The translations under genes were made by a program, and so were the position numbers. The notes below the pieces were generated by a model, which worked only from the letters and a program-made list of their open reading frames with translations, did not search any database and was not told where the DNA came from. From assembly GCA_007130675.1 (NCBI GenBank), contig SLSB01000209.1, positions 1 to 6,440 of the forward strand: 6,440 nt of DNA. Reading direction: 5' to 3'. Shown one piece after another: positions 1 to 6,440 of the stretch. The number at the start of each line of letters is the position of its first letter. Within the stretch, counting starts at the first letter, position 1. This DNA is from Candidatus Hydrogenedentota bacterium. Its GTDB lineage: Bacteria; Hydrogenedentota; Hydrogenedentia; Hydrogenedentales; SLHB01.

Positions 1-2
1 GC

Positions 3-3000
3 GGTCAGGAGCAAATCGAACAAGTCTTCGGCGAAGCCCTTCAGGGCCGGGAAGCGCCAATCCTCTACAAAGAAGAGCGTCCGGCAACGCTCGACCATGC
101 CGAAGTGCTGGGTGTCGAGGAAACGCCGGGCCGCTACTCGAGGTTGAGCGAACACGGGCGCGGCGGGATGGGCCGCGTGCTGCTGGTGCATGACGCCCAC
201 CTCACACGAGATATCGCCTACAAAGAGTTGTTGCCCAGTCAGGTTGCCACAGTCTCTGAGTCCTCGCCTGTCCGTCACTCCACACAGCTTGTGGCGCGCT
301 TCCTTCAAGAAGCGCGGATTACCGGGCAACTCGAGCACCCCTCTATCGTGCCCGTGTACGAATTGGGCCACCGCAGAGACGGAACGCTCTACTACACGAT
401 GAAACTCGTGCGCGGAAAGACCCTCACCGCGGCCATCAACGATGCGCATGCCCTGCAGGAACGGCTACTGCTGCTGCCGCACTTTATCGATTTGTGCCAA
501 GCGATTGCCTATGCACACAGCCGGGGTGTAATTCATCGCGATATCAAACCAAGCAACATCATGGTTGGAGATTTTGGCGAGACCGTCGTCCTTGATTGGG
601 GACTGGCCAAGGCAAAGGGCCGCGCGGATGTCCACACGTCGCCTGACGAAAAGACCCGTATGGGTATGCGCGTCGAGGAGCTTGGCCCCGAGGTCCGAAC
701 GGAAGCCGGACGGGCCGTGGGAACGCCCGGTTATATGCCCCCCGAGCAGGTCCAGGGCGACATCGAATCAGTGGATGAACGATCGGATGTCTACGCCTTG
801 GGAGCGGTGCTCTACCAATTACTGACCGGAAAACGCCCGTATGAAGGCGCAACGGGCCGCGACGCGCTATGGCGCGTTCTGCACGAGTCTCCAGAACCCA
901 TCACACATATCGAACCCGGCGCTCCGCCTGAGCTGGCAGCCATTTGTGAACGGGCCATGCAGCGCGATCGCCAAGCGCGCTATCCCTCCGCACAAGAATT
1001 GGCCAAGGATGTGCAACGGTTTCAAACTGGCGCCCTTGTTCAGGCGTACTCATACTCACTCGGCGACCATTTGTGGCGTTTTGTAAAACGCCACAAAACG
1101 ATGGTGACGATGACTGCCGCAGCCGTGCTCCTGTTGGTCGCCATCGGGGCTGTATACAACGTGCAACTTGCCCAGTCTCGCGACCGTGAACGCTCGCAAC
1201 GGATGGCTGCCGAGTCCGCCAACCGCCAGTTGCGGTGGGAGAACTACAGCATGACAATCACCGTTGCCCAAAAGCACATCAACGAGGACGGCTTCGCAAC
1301 CGCGATACGACTGCTCGAGCAGGCGCCTTCGGAGAACCGCGGTTGGGAATGGGGGCGTCTGAAGCGCCTTTGTTCGCCCGAGATATGGAGTCTGAGTGAC
1401 GAGCGCACGCCGGACGCGGAATACGGCATGCATGGCGGCATCGCCGTCAGCCCCGATGGCCGTTTTCTCCTGCTTCAGCGGCTCTTCAGTGGCCTCACAC
1501 AGATCTTCGACCTCGAGGCGGATCACAACGTGCTTCTCCAACGCCTGGCGCCGCCAGATTATTTGCCTTGGCGCCGGTGCGCACACTTCATCCCCGGCAG
1601 CAACGCCTTCATTGCGCCCACCGGCCCAACGTCCCTTGGCCGTTTCACATTCGACCCGGCCGTGCCCGACACGGATTATGAGAATCGGCGGCTCGAACCC
1701 GAACTCGTATACGATGCCGTAGAAGGGGAACTGCGCTCCGCCGCATTGAGCGGCACCGGCACACTCTTGGCAGGATTTGTGCTCAAAGAGGGAAACGAAG
1801 CCGAAATCGTGATCTGGGAAGCGGCAACCGGCGACGTACGGAGCCGCCACGCCTTGAATCCACTCACGCGCACGACATGGCTTGACGCCGCGGACGACTT
1901 CTGGGAACACAGGATTCTGCCTGTCCAAGGGGGTGTTTTGGGCTTTCTCGAGGATGAATCACAACTGGCATTCGTAGATGACGCCCTTGGGGTGCTTGAC
2001 CTGAATACCGGGACGCGCGAGTACCTTGCGGATTGCCATTTCCTGGCAGCATTCGCCGTCGAGCAGGCCCAGGCCGCTGTTGTCACGCCTCACGGCCCCC
2101 TCCAGCTCTGGGACTTGCGCACCCGCACCCTCGTCACGGCACTCGATGGCGATTTCCGTGACCGAATGAACATCGACATCCAGTCCGATGGGTCTCTGCT
2201 GTACTTTGGAAGACCCCGGCTCGAAGTTTGGTCAGTGAGCACCGGCACCCGTGTACACAGGTCCGAGCAAGCATTCTTCGACTTCAAGCTGAGCCCCAAC
2301 GGGGCCTGCATTGCCGGCCTCCACATGCAGGCGGTTCCCTATCCGTTGCCCGCAATCTGGGAGGCCCGCGCCCCTCGCGATACGATCACCGCGCCCTTTA
2401 TAGATGAGGCGGGCGCGCCCCTCGAGGTGGCGTTTGCCGAAGAAGCCCACAACCTGGTGCATGCGTATGACCACGGCGTTCAGCGGCTGGCCACGGCCGA
2501 GCCGGGCGGCGTGGTGCATCTCTGGCAGGTGCCCGGCTTTCAGCGCCTGGCCTCCTGGCAAGCAGCACACTCCACGGTCAGACAAATCGCATTCTCGCGG
2601 GATGATCAACGCATTGCCACCGCGTCTCAGGAGGGCGTTGTGGTCTGGAGCACACCCGCGCTCGAACCGCTCGTGTCCATCAATCCCGACCCAGGCCACG
2701 AATTTTCCAGTTGCGCGTTCTCTGCAGACGGAGCCTGGCTCGCGATAGGTTCAACCAAAACAGGCGCCGGAAGTGACGAAGGATTTGATCTTGCACGGGT
2801 GGTGGATGCCGGCACCGGAGAACTCGTTTACGTCGTCACCGGTCATCCAGGCGCCTGCAATTATGTCGGCTTTTCCCCCGATGGCCGATGGCTGCTCACG
2901 GGGACCTACGGCGCGCCCAGCCTCGAGGACGCCGCATCGCTGTTCATCTGGGACGCCCAAACGGGACAGAACCTCGCCGGACAGATAAACAGCCTGAACT

Positions 3001-3401
3001 GGCCGTGGCATGTATCATTCACTCGGGACGCCAGCCGGATGGTGGTGATAGGCCTTACCACTCAACCGTGTGTATGGGATTTCAACGAACAAAGAGAATT
3101 GTACCGCATCTCGAGCGGCTCTGCCCGCCAGGTCGTCATGCATCCGGACGGAGACCGTTTCGCTGTGATACGTCTGAATGGTGTGGCCATCCATGCCTTG
3201 CGCGATGGCCGTGAATTGGTCTCTTTTCCTGCCGGAACAACCCCGGGCGCGTTTTCGTCGGATGGACGTGATTTGTATTGTCGCCTTGATCGTGCGCACA
3301 TGCTTGTCATGAAAGCCGAAGACTGGTCCGACATCACAGAGACCGCGCGCTATCAGCAGAGCCTCGAAGAAGCTCGGCGGCTGCTTGAACTCGACGGGTG
3401 A
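3..3401 (+). CDS. Membrane Ser/Thr protein kinase with C-terminal WD40-like propeller (5' partial)
   Basis: Hanks-type kinase that would phosphorylate Ser/Thr on unknown partners. The frame is open to the left edge with no stop, so the true start is upstream; a GTG at 105 is internal. Residues counted from that GTG: glycine loop G18-RGGMG-RV25, ATP lysine K40, helix-C glutamate E69, catalytic HRD 144-146 with K148 and N151, Mg-binding DWG 164-166 (variant of DFG), PPE 212-214 (variant of APE), and DVYALG 228-233. All key catalytic residues are present, so it is probably active. The DWG-to-PPE stretch is long, about 50 residues. A hydrophobic helix at about 333-353 follows a basic WRFVKRHK stretch, which predicts a cytoplasmic kinase and the C-terminal part outside. 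A charged linker and a W378...RGWEW...LC423 module, common in planctomycete-type kinases, come next. Residues from about 425 to the end are degenerate beta-propeller repeats (SPDG turns at 449-452 and 924-927, repeated V/L-W-D/E strand ends). The propeller may bind a ligand or partner; this is inferred. Confidence 0.93.
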   Translation, partial: GQEQIEQVFGEALQGREAPILYKEERPATLDHAEVLGVEETPGRYSRLSEHGRGGMGRVLLVHDAHLTRDIAYKELLPSQVATVSESSPVRHSTQLVARFLQEARITGQLEHPSIVPVYELGHRRDGTLYYTMKLVRGKTLTAAINDAHALQERLLLLPHFIDLCQAIAYAHSRGVIHRDIKPSNIMVGDFGETVVLDWGLAKAKGRADVHTSPDEKTRMGMRVEELGPEVRTEAGRAVGTPGYMPPEQVQGDIESVDERSDVYALGAVLYQLLTGKRPYEGATGRDALWRVLHESPEPITHIEPGAPPELAAICERAMQRDRQARYPSAQELAKDVQRFQTGALVQAYSYSLGDHLWRFVKRHKTMVTMTAAAVLLLVAIGAVYNVQLAQSRDRERSQRMAAESANRQLRWENYSMTITVAQKHINEDGFATAIRLLEQAPSENRGWEWGRLKRLCSPEIWSLSDERTPDAEYGMHGGIAVSPDGRFLLLQRLFSGLTQIFDLEADHNVLLQRLAPPDYLPWRRCAHFIPGSNAFIAPTGPTSLGRFTFDPAVPDTDYENRRLEPELVYDAVEGELRSAALSGTGTLLAGFVLKEGNEAEIVIWEAATGDVRSRHALNPLTRTTWLDAADDFWEHRILPVQGGVLGFLEDESQLAFVDDALGVLDLNTGTREYLADCHFLAAFAVEQAQAAVVTPHGPLQLWDLRTRTLVTALDGDFRDRMNIDIQSDGSLLYFGRPRLEVWSVSTGTRVHRSEQAFFDFKLSPNGACIAGLHMQAVPYPLPAIWEARAPRDTITAPFIDEAGAPLEVAFAEEAHNLVHAYDHGVQRLATAEPGGVVHLWQVPGFQRLASWQAAHSTVRQIAFSRDDQRIATASQEGVVVWSTPALEPLVSINPDPGHEFSSCAFSADGAWLAIGSTKTGAGSDEGFDLARVVDAGTGELVYVVTGHPGACNYVGFSPDGRWLLTGTYGAPSLEDAASLFIWDAQTGQNLAGQINSLNWPWHVSFTRDASRMVVIGLTTQPCVWDFNEQRELYRISSGSARQVVMHPDGDRFAVIRLNGVAIHALRDGRELVSFPAGTTPGAFSSDGRDLYCRLDRAHMLVMKAEDWSDITETARYQQSLEEARRLLELDG

Positions 3402-3474
3402 CGGCCGCGAAATATGACGCCCTGCTGTGCCGGCGGGATATGCCCATCGAGCGAGTGGCGGGCCTGCGTGCTCC

Positions 3475-3546
3475 TGTAGCGCCTGGCCTTGTGCCAGGCG
3501 TGCCGGACGTCCGCCACAAGGGCGGACGCCAAGGGCGGACGCTACA
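3475..3546. repeat. 72-bp palindromic intergenic element (REP/MITE-like)
   Basis: The ends are a 7-bp inverted repeat, tgtagcg at 3475-3481 and cgctaca at 3540-3546. Inside are two perfect 8-bp hairpins with 5-base loops: cgcctggc/gccaggcg (3480-3487 with 3493-3500) and cgtccgcc/ggcggacg (3508-3515 with 3521-3528). The unit caagggcggacgc is present twice, back to back (3517-3529, 3530-3542), so the second hairpin can use either right arm. No T-tract follows either hairpin, so it is not a classic intrinsic terminator, though it could still slow transcription or protect the 3' end of the kinase mRNA. The form resembles dispersed REP or MITE-type repeats. Only one copy is in the window, so dispersal is an inference. 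Confidence 0.7.
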
Positions 3547-3685
3547 TCGAAAAGATATCCAACGACGCGTTACTCTATCAGTCTGGGTTTCACCGGGCGG
3601 CAACTTGGCACAAGATGTGATCGCCGCACAGGCATTTGGTAGCATTTATTAGGAGCGCTCACTGGACGACTGGAGACTCACGCGT

Positions 3686-5125
3686 ATGACACCGATTTCA
3701 CGGCGAACCTTCCTGAAAACCACGGCAGCAGGCGCCGGCGCGGCGGTTGCGGGCCTCCCGTTTTCCCGGGTCCTGGGCGCCAATGACGATATTCGCGTGG
3801 CCGTGGTCGGGTTGAACGGCCAGGGCGGCGCTCATATCAACCAGCTCGCTCCCCTGGACCGCGTGCGTCTGACGGCCCTGTGCGATGTCGACGAGCGGGT
3901 CCTTAATCGAACCGCGAGGCAGTTGCAAAGGCGCAACATCGAGGTCGCAACCTATACGGATATTCGCGCGCTGCTCGAGAACGATGACATCGACGCGATC
4001 ACCATCGCCTCGCCGAACCATTGGCATTCGCTGATGACGATCTGGGCGTGTCAGGCAGGCAAAGACGTCTATGTCGAGAAACCGTGCAGCCACAACATCT
4101 ACGAAGGCCGCAAGACCGTCGAGGCCGCGCGCAAATACAACCGCATCGTCCAGCACGGCACCCAGAACCGTTCGAGCACGGGCTGGGCGCGCCAGATCGC
4201 AGCGGTCCACAGCGGAGAATACGGCGAATTGCTGGTGGCCAAGGGATACTGCTGCAAACCGCGGTGGAGCATCGGCCACATGCCCGACGAAGACCCGCCC
4301 AGTCACCTGAATTTCGATCTCTGGCTCGGGCCTGCACCCGAGCAGCCGTTCCACCGCAACTTGGTCCACTACAACTGGCATTGGTTCTGGGATACCGGCA
4401 ACGGCGATATGGGCAACCAGGGCGTCCACGAGATGGACCTCGCCCGCTGGGCCATCAAAGACGCCACACTGCCCCGCAGCGTGGTCAGCATGGGCGGCCG
4501 ATGGGTGAACACGCGCGACTTCTCCGACCAGGGCGAGACCCCGAACATGCTACTGTCGGTGTTCGATTTCGGCGAAACGCTGCTGGTGTTCGAGACCCGG
4601 GGCCTGGTTGACGGCAGATTGCGCCGCTCGTTTCCCCGAAAAGTGACTGCCGAGTTCCACCTCGAGGCGGGCGTGATCCGCGACGGCAAGTTCTTCCCCG
4701 AGGGCCAAGGCAGCGGCGAAGACTTGATCGCGGTCGAGCCGGGCATCCGTCCGAAGGGGCCCTTCGGGAACTTCTTCGATTGCGTGCGCAGCCGCAAGCA
4801 ATCAGAACTCAACGCGGATATTCTCGAGGGCCATTACTCGAGCGCGCTCTGCCACCTCGGCAACATCTCGTACCGGGTCGGGGAAGAAGTGCCCTTCGAA
4901 GAACGCCCCCAGCTCTTCCAGGAAAACGAGATTGTGAGCGACAGCATGCAAACGATCCTCGAGAACACCCAAGCCCTGGGCGTGGAACCGGAGCACGCCA
5001 CCTACCGGCTCGGGCCCAAACTTGCCTTTAACCCGGAAACCGAACAATTCGTGGACCATCCCCTGGCCAATCGCTTCCTATGGCGAGACTACCGCGAACC
5101 GTTCGTCGTACCCGAAACGGTATAA
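3686..5125 (+). CDS. Gfo/Idh/MocA-family oxidoreductase with Tat signal peptide
   Basis: NAD(P)-dependent dehydrogenase or oxidoreductase family acting mostly on sugars, inositols and related polyols; the substrate here cannot be told. The N-terminus is a twin-arginine signal: SRRTFLK at residues 5-11, an Ala/Gly-rich hydrophobic stretch, and a likely cleavage after LGA at 30-32. It is therefore probably folded with its cofactor in the cytoplasm and then exported, as known for Zymomonas glucose-fructose oxidoreductase. The Rossmann strand and loop VAVVGLNGQGG lie at 38-48, SPNHWH at 109-114, and the family lysine in EKP at 131-133. The C-terminal domain carries GNGDMGNQGVHEMD at 238-251, with H248 the probable catalytic histidine. 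A late HYSSALCHLGNISYRVGE segment is typical of planctomycete-type members. Its 479 residues are in the usual range for signal-bearing members. The ATG at 3686 is chosen because the Tat motif begins at once and ggag (3672-3675) sits 10 bases upstream. It ends in TAA. Such paralogues are usually numerous in these genomes and tied to polysaccharide or sugar breakdown (family knowledge). Confidence 0.93.
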   Translation: MTPISRRTFLKTTAAGAGAAVAGLPFSRVLGANDDIRVAVVGLNGQGGAHINQLAPLDRVRLTALCDVDERVLNRTARQLQRRNIEVATYTDIRALLENDDIDAITIASPNHWHSLMTIWACQAGKDVYVEKPCSHNIYEGRKTVEAARKYNRIVQHGTQNRSSTGWARQIAAVHSGEYGELLVAKGYCCKPRWSIGHMPDEDPPSHLNFDLWLGPAPEQPFHRNLVHYNWHWFWDTGNGDMGNQGVHEMDLARWAIKDATLPRSVVSMGGRWVNTRDFSDQGETPNMLLSVFDFGETLLVFETRGLVDGRLRRSFPRKVTAEFHLEAGVIRDGKFFPEGQGSGEDLIAVEPGIRPKGPFGNFFDCVRSRKQSELNADILEGHYSSALCHLGNISYRVGEEVPFEERPQLFQENEIVSDSMQTILENTQALGVEPEHATYRLGPKLAFNPETEQFVDHPLANRFLWRDYREPFVVPETV

Positions 5126-5126
5126 T
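5121..5126 (+). promoter_or_regulatory. Possible -10 element (TATAAT) before the exonuclease
   Basis: A perfect sigma-70 -10 hexamer, tataat, overlaps the oxidoreductase stop codon and lies about 67 bases before the favoured exonuclease start. No good -35 is seen at 16-18 bases upstream (accgtt at 17). It may be chance, or a weak internal promoter for the exonuclease and transaminase genes. Confidence 0.25.
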
Positions 5127-5181
5127 CTGCCCGCCACTGCTCCCCCGACGCTTCCGAAAGCCATCGCATGCATGGAACGGC

Positions 5182-5186
5182 GGAGA
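5182..5186 (+). promoter_or_regulatory. Ribosome binding site ggaga that favours GTG 5193
   Basis: ggaga ends 6 bases before the GTG at 5193, a normal Shine-Dalgarno distance, but 21 bases before the ATG at 5208, which is too far. Neighbouring genes also use ggag or agga sites, so this supports the GTG start of the exonuclease. Confidence 0.45.
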
Positions 5187-5192
5187 ACGCGT

Positions 5193-5804
5193 GTGCATAA
5201 TACTCCTATGTCTTACCTGATAGCGTTCGATATCGAAACCACGGGATTCTCGCCCTACGAGCATGGACTGCTCGAAGTCGCGGGGGTCAAGTTTCGGCCC
5301 GGCGAGATCGAGTTCGAGACCTTTCACGAGCTTGCCGACCCCGCCGTGCCAATCCCCCAGAGAGTGCAGCAAATTACCGGCATTACAGCCGAGATGGTCG
5401 CCGGATGCCGCCCCCCTATTGATGTACTGCGGGCGTTTCTAGAATGGGCCGGACCAAATGCGCATTTCCTGGCCCACAACGCGCCATTTGACATACGGTT
5501 TATCAATGCCACCTTCTTGAACCATGCGGAGCCCGTGCCCACGCTGCGCCTGGTGGACACGCTACCCTGGACGCGCGCGTGTTTTCCGGACCTCGAGAGC
5601 CACGCGCTCTCACGCGTCCTCGAACATATCGGCGCACAAACCGAGGGGCTGCACCGCGCGCTCGCCGACGCGATGGGCGTTCGGGCGCTGGTGCTGAATC
5701 TCCTCCAAGGCGAGGCCGACCCCGCCGACGCGGTGGCCCGCCACGTGATGGCTTCGGCCCTGCCCCGGCGCCAGAGCCTCTATCCAGACTCGATGATCGA
5801 TTGA
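5193..5804 (+). CDS. 3'-5' exonuclease, DEDDh (DnaQ/epsilon-like) family
   Basis: Predicted two-metal-ion exonuclease that removes nucleotides from 3' ends of DNA or RNA. All signature residues are visible. Counting from the ATG at 5208: Exo I FDIETTG with D8 and E10, Exo II HNAPFD with D95, and Exo III HRALAD with H149 and D154, the histidine placing it in the DEDDh branch. It is essentially a lone exonuclease domain (198 residues from 5208, 203 from 5193), with no polymerase, helicase, BRCT or GIY-YIG domain attached. It could be a proofreading-type subunit, a repair nuclease or an oligoribonuclease-like trimming enzyme; the sequence alone does not decide. Start choice: GTG 5193 has a well-placed ggaga, ATG 5208 has no ribosome site, and ATG 5172 has none either. 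The frame is open back into the oxidoreductase gene (to 5022), but that extension shows no domain and is unlikely to be used. Its stop is 22 bases from the next gene, so the two are probably co-transcribed. Confidence 0.88.
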   Translation: MHNTPMSYLIAFDIETTGFSPYEHGLLEVAGVKFRPGEIEFETFHELADPAVPIPQRVQQITGITAEMVAGCRPPIDVLRAFLEWAGPNAHFLAHNAPFDIRFINATFLNHAEPVPTLRLVDTLPWTRACFPDLESHALSRVLEHIGAQTEGLHRALADAMGVRALVLNLLQGEADPADAVARHVMASALPRRQSLYPDSMID

Positions 5805-5826
5805 ACATACCGCTGAGGAAACCTTG

Positions 5827-6440
5827 ATGGAAAACGAGCACATGGCAAACAAAGGGACGGTTCCCGGCTGGAAAGACAAGGCCCTGTTCACACCGGGACC
5901 ATTAACGACAAGCGCCACGGTCAAGCAGGCCATGCTGCGCGATCTCGGTTCGCGCGACACTGCGTTCATTGCGATAATACGTGAAATCCGCGAACGGCTT
6001 GTGGCGCTGGCCACGGCGCGGCACGCAGAGTATGAAGCGGTCCTCATGCAGGGCAGCGGCACCTTCTCGGTCGAGGCCGTGCTCACCTCGGCAGTCCCCG
6101 AAGATGGCAAGGTGCTGATTCTGATTAACGGGGCCTACGGCACGCGTATGGCCCGGATCTGCCAGGCAGCCGGGGTGTTTTGGACGAGCATCTCGGTTCC
6201 CGAGGACACTGCGGTGGCTCCCGCGGCCGTCGAGGAGGCCCTCGCCGCCGACCCGTCGATCACGCACGTTGCGGTCGTCCATTGCGAAACCACAACGGGG
6301 CTCATGAACCCCATCGAGGCCATTGGCCAGGTGGTGAAACACGCCGGGCGCTGCTATTTCGTGGATGCCATGAGTTCGTTCGGGGCGGTACCGCTGGACG
6401 TCGCGGATTGCGGCATCGACTTCCTGGTGTCATCGGCCAA
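5827..6440 (+). CDS. phnW: 2-aminoethylphosphonate:pyruvate transaminase, PhnW-like (3' partial)
   Basis: Class V, PLP-dependent aminotransferase that interconverts 2-aminoethylphosphonate plus pyruvate with phosphonoacetaldehyde plus alanine. It serves either breakdown of aminoethylphosphonate or, in reverse, its synthesis for phosphonolipids or glycans. The frame is open from ATG 5827 to the right edge (204 full codons). PhnW-type motifs in order: FTPGPLTTS at 21-29, GSRD near residue 42, the cofactor-phosphate loop QGSGTFSVEA at 75-84, NGAYGTRMA near 100, VVHCETTTG at 150-158, and the PLP-contacting aspartate D180 in VDAMSSFG. The last visible residues, FLVSSA, precede the family's S-A-N-K, so the Schiff-base lysine falls just outside the window. 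Full members are about 360-370 residues. The ATG at 5827 is preferred over ATG 5842 because aggaa (5816-5820) ends 6 bases before it. The GSRD form, rather than the cysteine-tryptophan form of enteric enzymes, is seen also in many environmental homologues. Other class V aminotransferases (serine-pyruvate or alanine-glyoxylate type) are less likely given the motif match. Confidence 0.9.
   Translation, partial: MENEHMANKGTVPGWKDKALFTPGPLTTSATVKQAMLRDLGSRDTAFIAIIREIRERLVALATARHAEYEAVLMQGSGTFSVEAVLTSAVPEDGKVLILINGAYGTRMARICQAAGVFWTSISVPEDTAVAPAAVEEALAADPSITHVAVVHCETTTGLMNPIEAIGQVVKHAGRCYFVDAMSSFGAVPLDVADCGIDFLVSSA

Noticed and set aside
1056..1928. 290-codon open frame on the minus strand inside the kinase gene.
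   Set aside because: It is antisense to a well-supported kinase-propeller frame, shows no domain, and is the sort of stop-free shadow frame expected in GC-rich coding DNA.
3480..3528. Two GC-rich hairpins as a rho-independent terminator for the kinase gene.
   Set aside because: Neither stem is followed by a run of T, and both are about 80-130 bases beyond the stop codon inside an element with inverted ends; a repeat element fits better.
3605..3645. Possible promoter for the oxidoreductase (ttggca at 3605 and tagcat at 3640), or a sigma-54 site at ttggcac.
   Set aside because: The two hexamers are 29 bases apart, too far for sigma-70, and the sigma-54 reading lacks the GC at the -12 position.
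3398..3652. Open frame of 84 codons overlapping the end of the kinase (GTG start in gtga) and running through the gap.
   Set aside because: Most of its middle is translated from the palindromic repeat, it matches no recognisable domain, and no ribosome site decides its start. It is best explained by the GC-rich repeat lacking stops.
3698..4429. 243-codon open frame on the minus strand inside the oxidoreductase.
   Set aside because: It lies opposite the conserved Tat, Rossmann and EKP coding sequence and carries no recognisable motif of its own.
5022..5192. Upstream extension of the exonuclease frame into the end of the oxidoreductase gene.
   Set aside because: The extra residues show no domain, overlap a confident gene, and the conserved domain begins at about 5208.

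Overview
The window is GC-rich (roughly 60% by eye) bacterial DNA, densely coded on the + strand only. Three traits together suggest an uncultured relative of the planctomycete/PVC or Candidatus Hydrogenedentota type: a large Hanks-type Ser/Thr kinase fused through one membrane helix to a WD40-like beta-propeller, a Tat-signal Gfo/Idh/MocA oxidoreductase, and a small palindromic intergenic repeat. This placement is an inference from gene style, not from a marker gene.

Layout: (1) 3-3401, a membrane Ser/Thr protein kinase with a C-terminal propeller; its 5' end lies off the left edge. (2) 3402-3685, a 284-base gap holding a compact structured element (3475-3546) with 7-bp terminal inverted repeats, two 8-bp hairpins and a 13-bp perfect tandem duplication. 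(3) 3686-5125, a Tat-exported Gfo/Idh/MocA-family NAD(P)-dependent oxidoreductase. (4) about 5193-5804, a stand-alone DEDDh 3'-5' exonuclease of the DnaQ/epsilon type. (5) 5827 to the right edge, the N-terminal ~204 residues of a 2-aminoethylphosphonate:pyruvate transaminase (PhnW-like), cut by the window just before its expected PLP lysine.

The exonuclease and the phosphonate transaminase are 22 bases apart and probably share a transcript. The oxidoreductase ends 67 bases before the exonuclease start. The kinase is separated from the rest by the repeat-bearing gap and is probably its own unit. No shared pathway is evident: signalling, sugar-type redox chemistry, DNA/RNA trimming and phosphonate metabolism appear simply to be neighbours. 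I see no CRISPR array, rRNA, tRNA, transposase or phage gene. I do not see a clearly new multi-gene system. The most notable items are the intergenic element, the kinase-propeller fusion, and the phosphonate gene running off the right edge.
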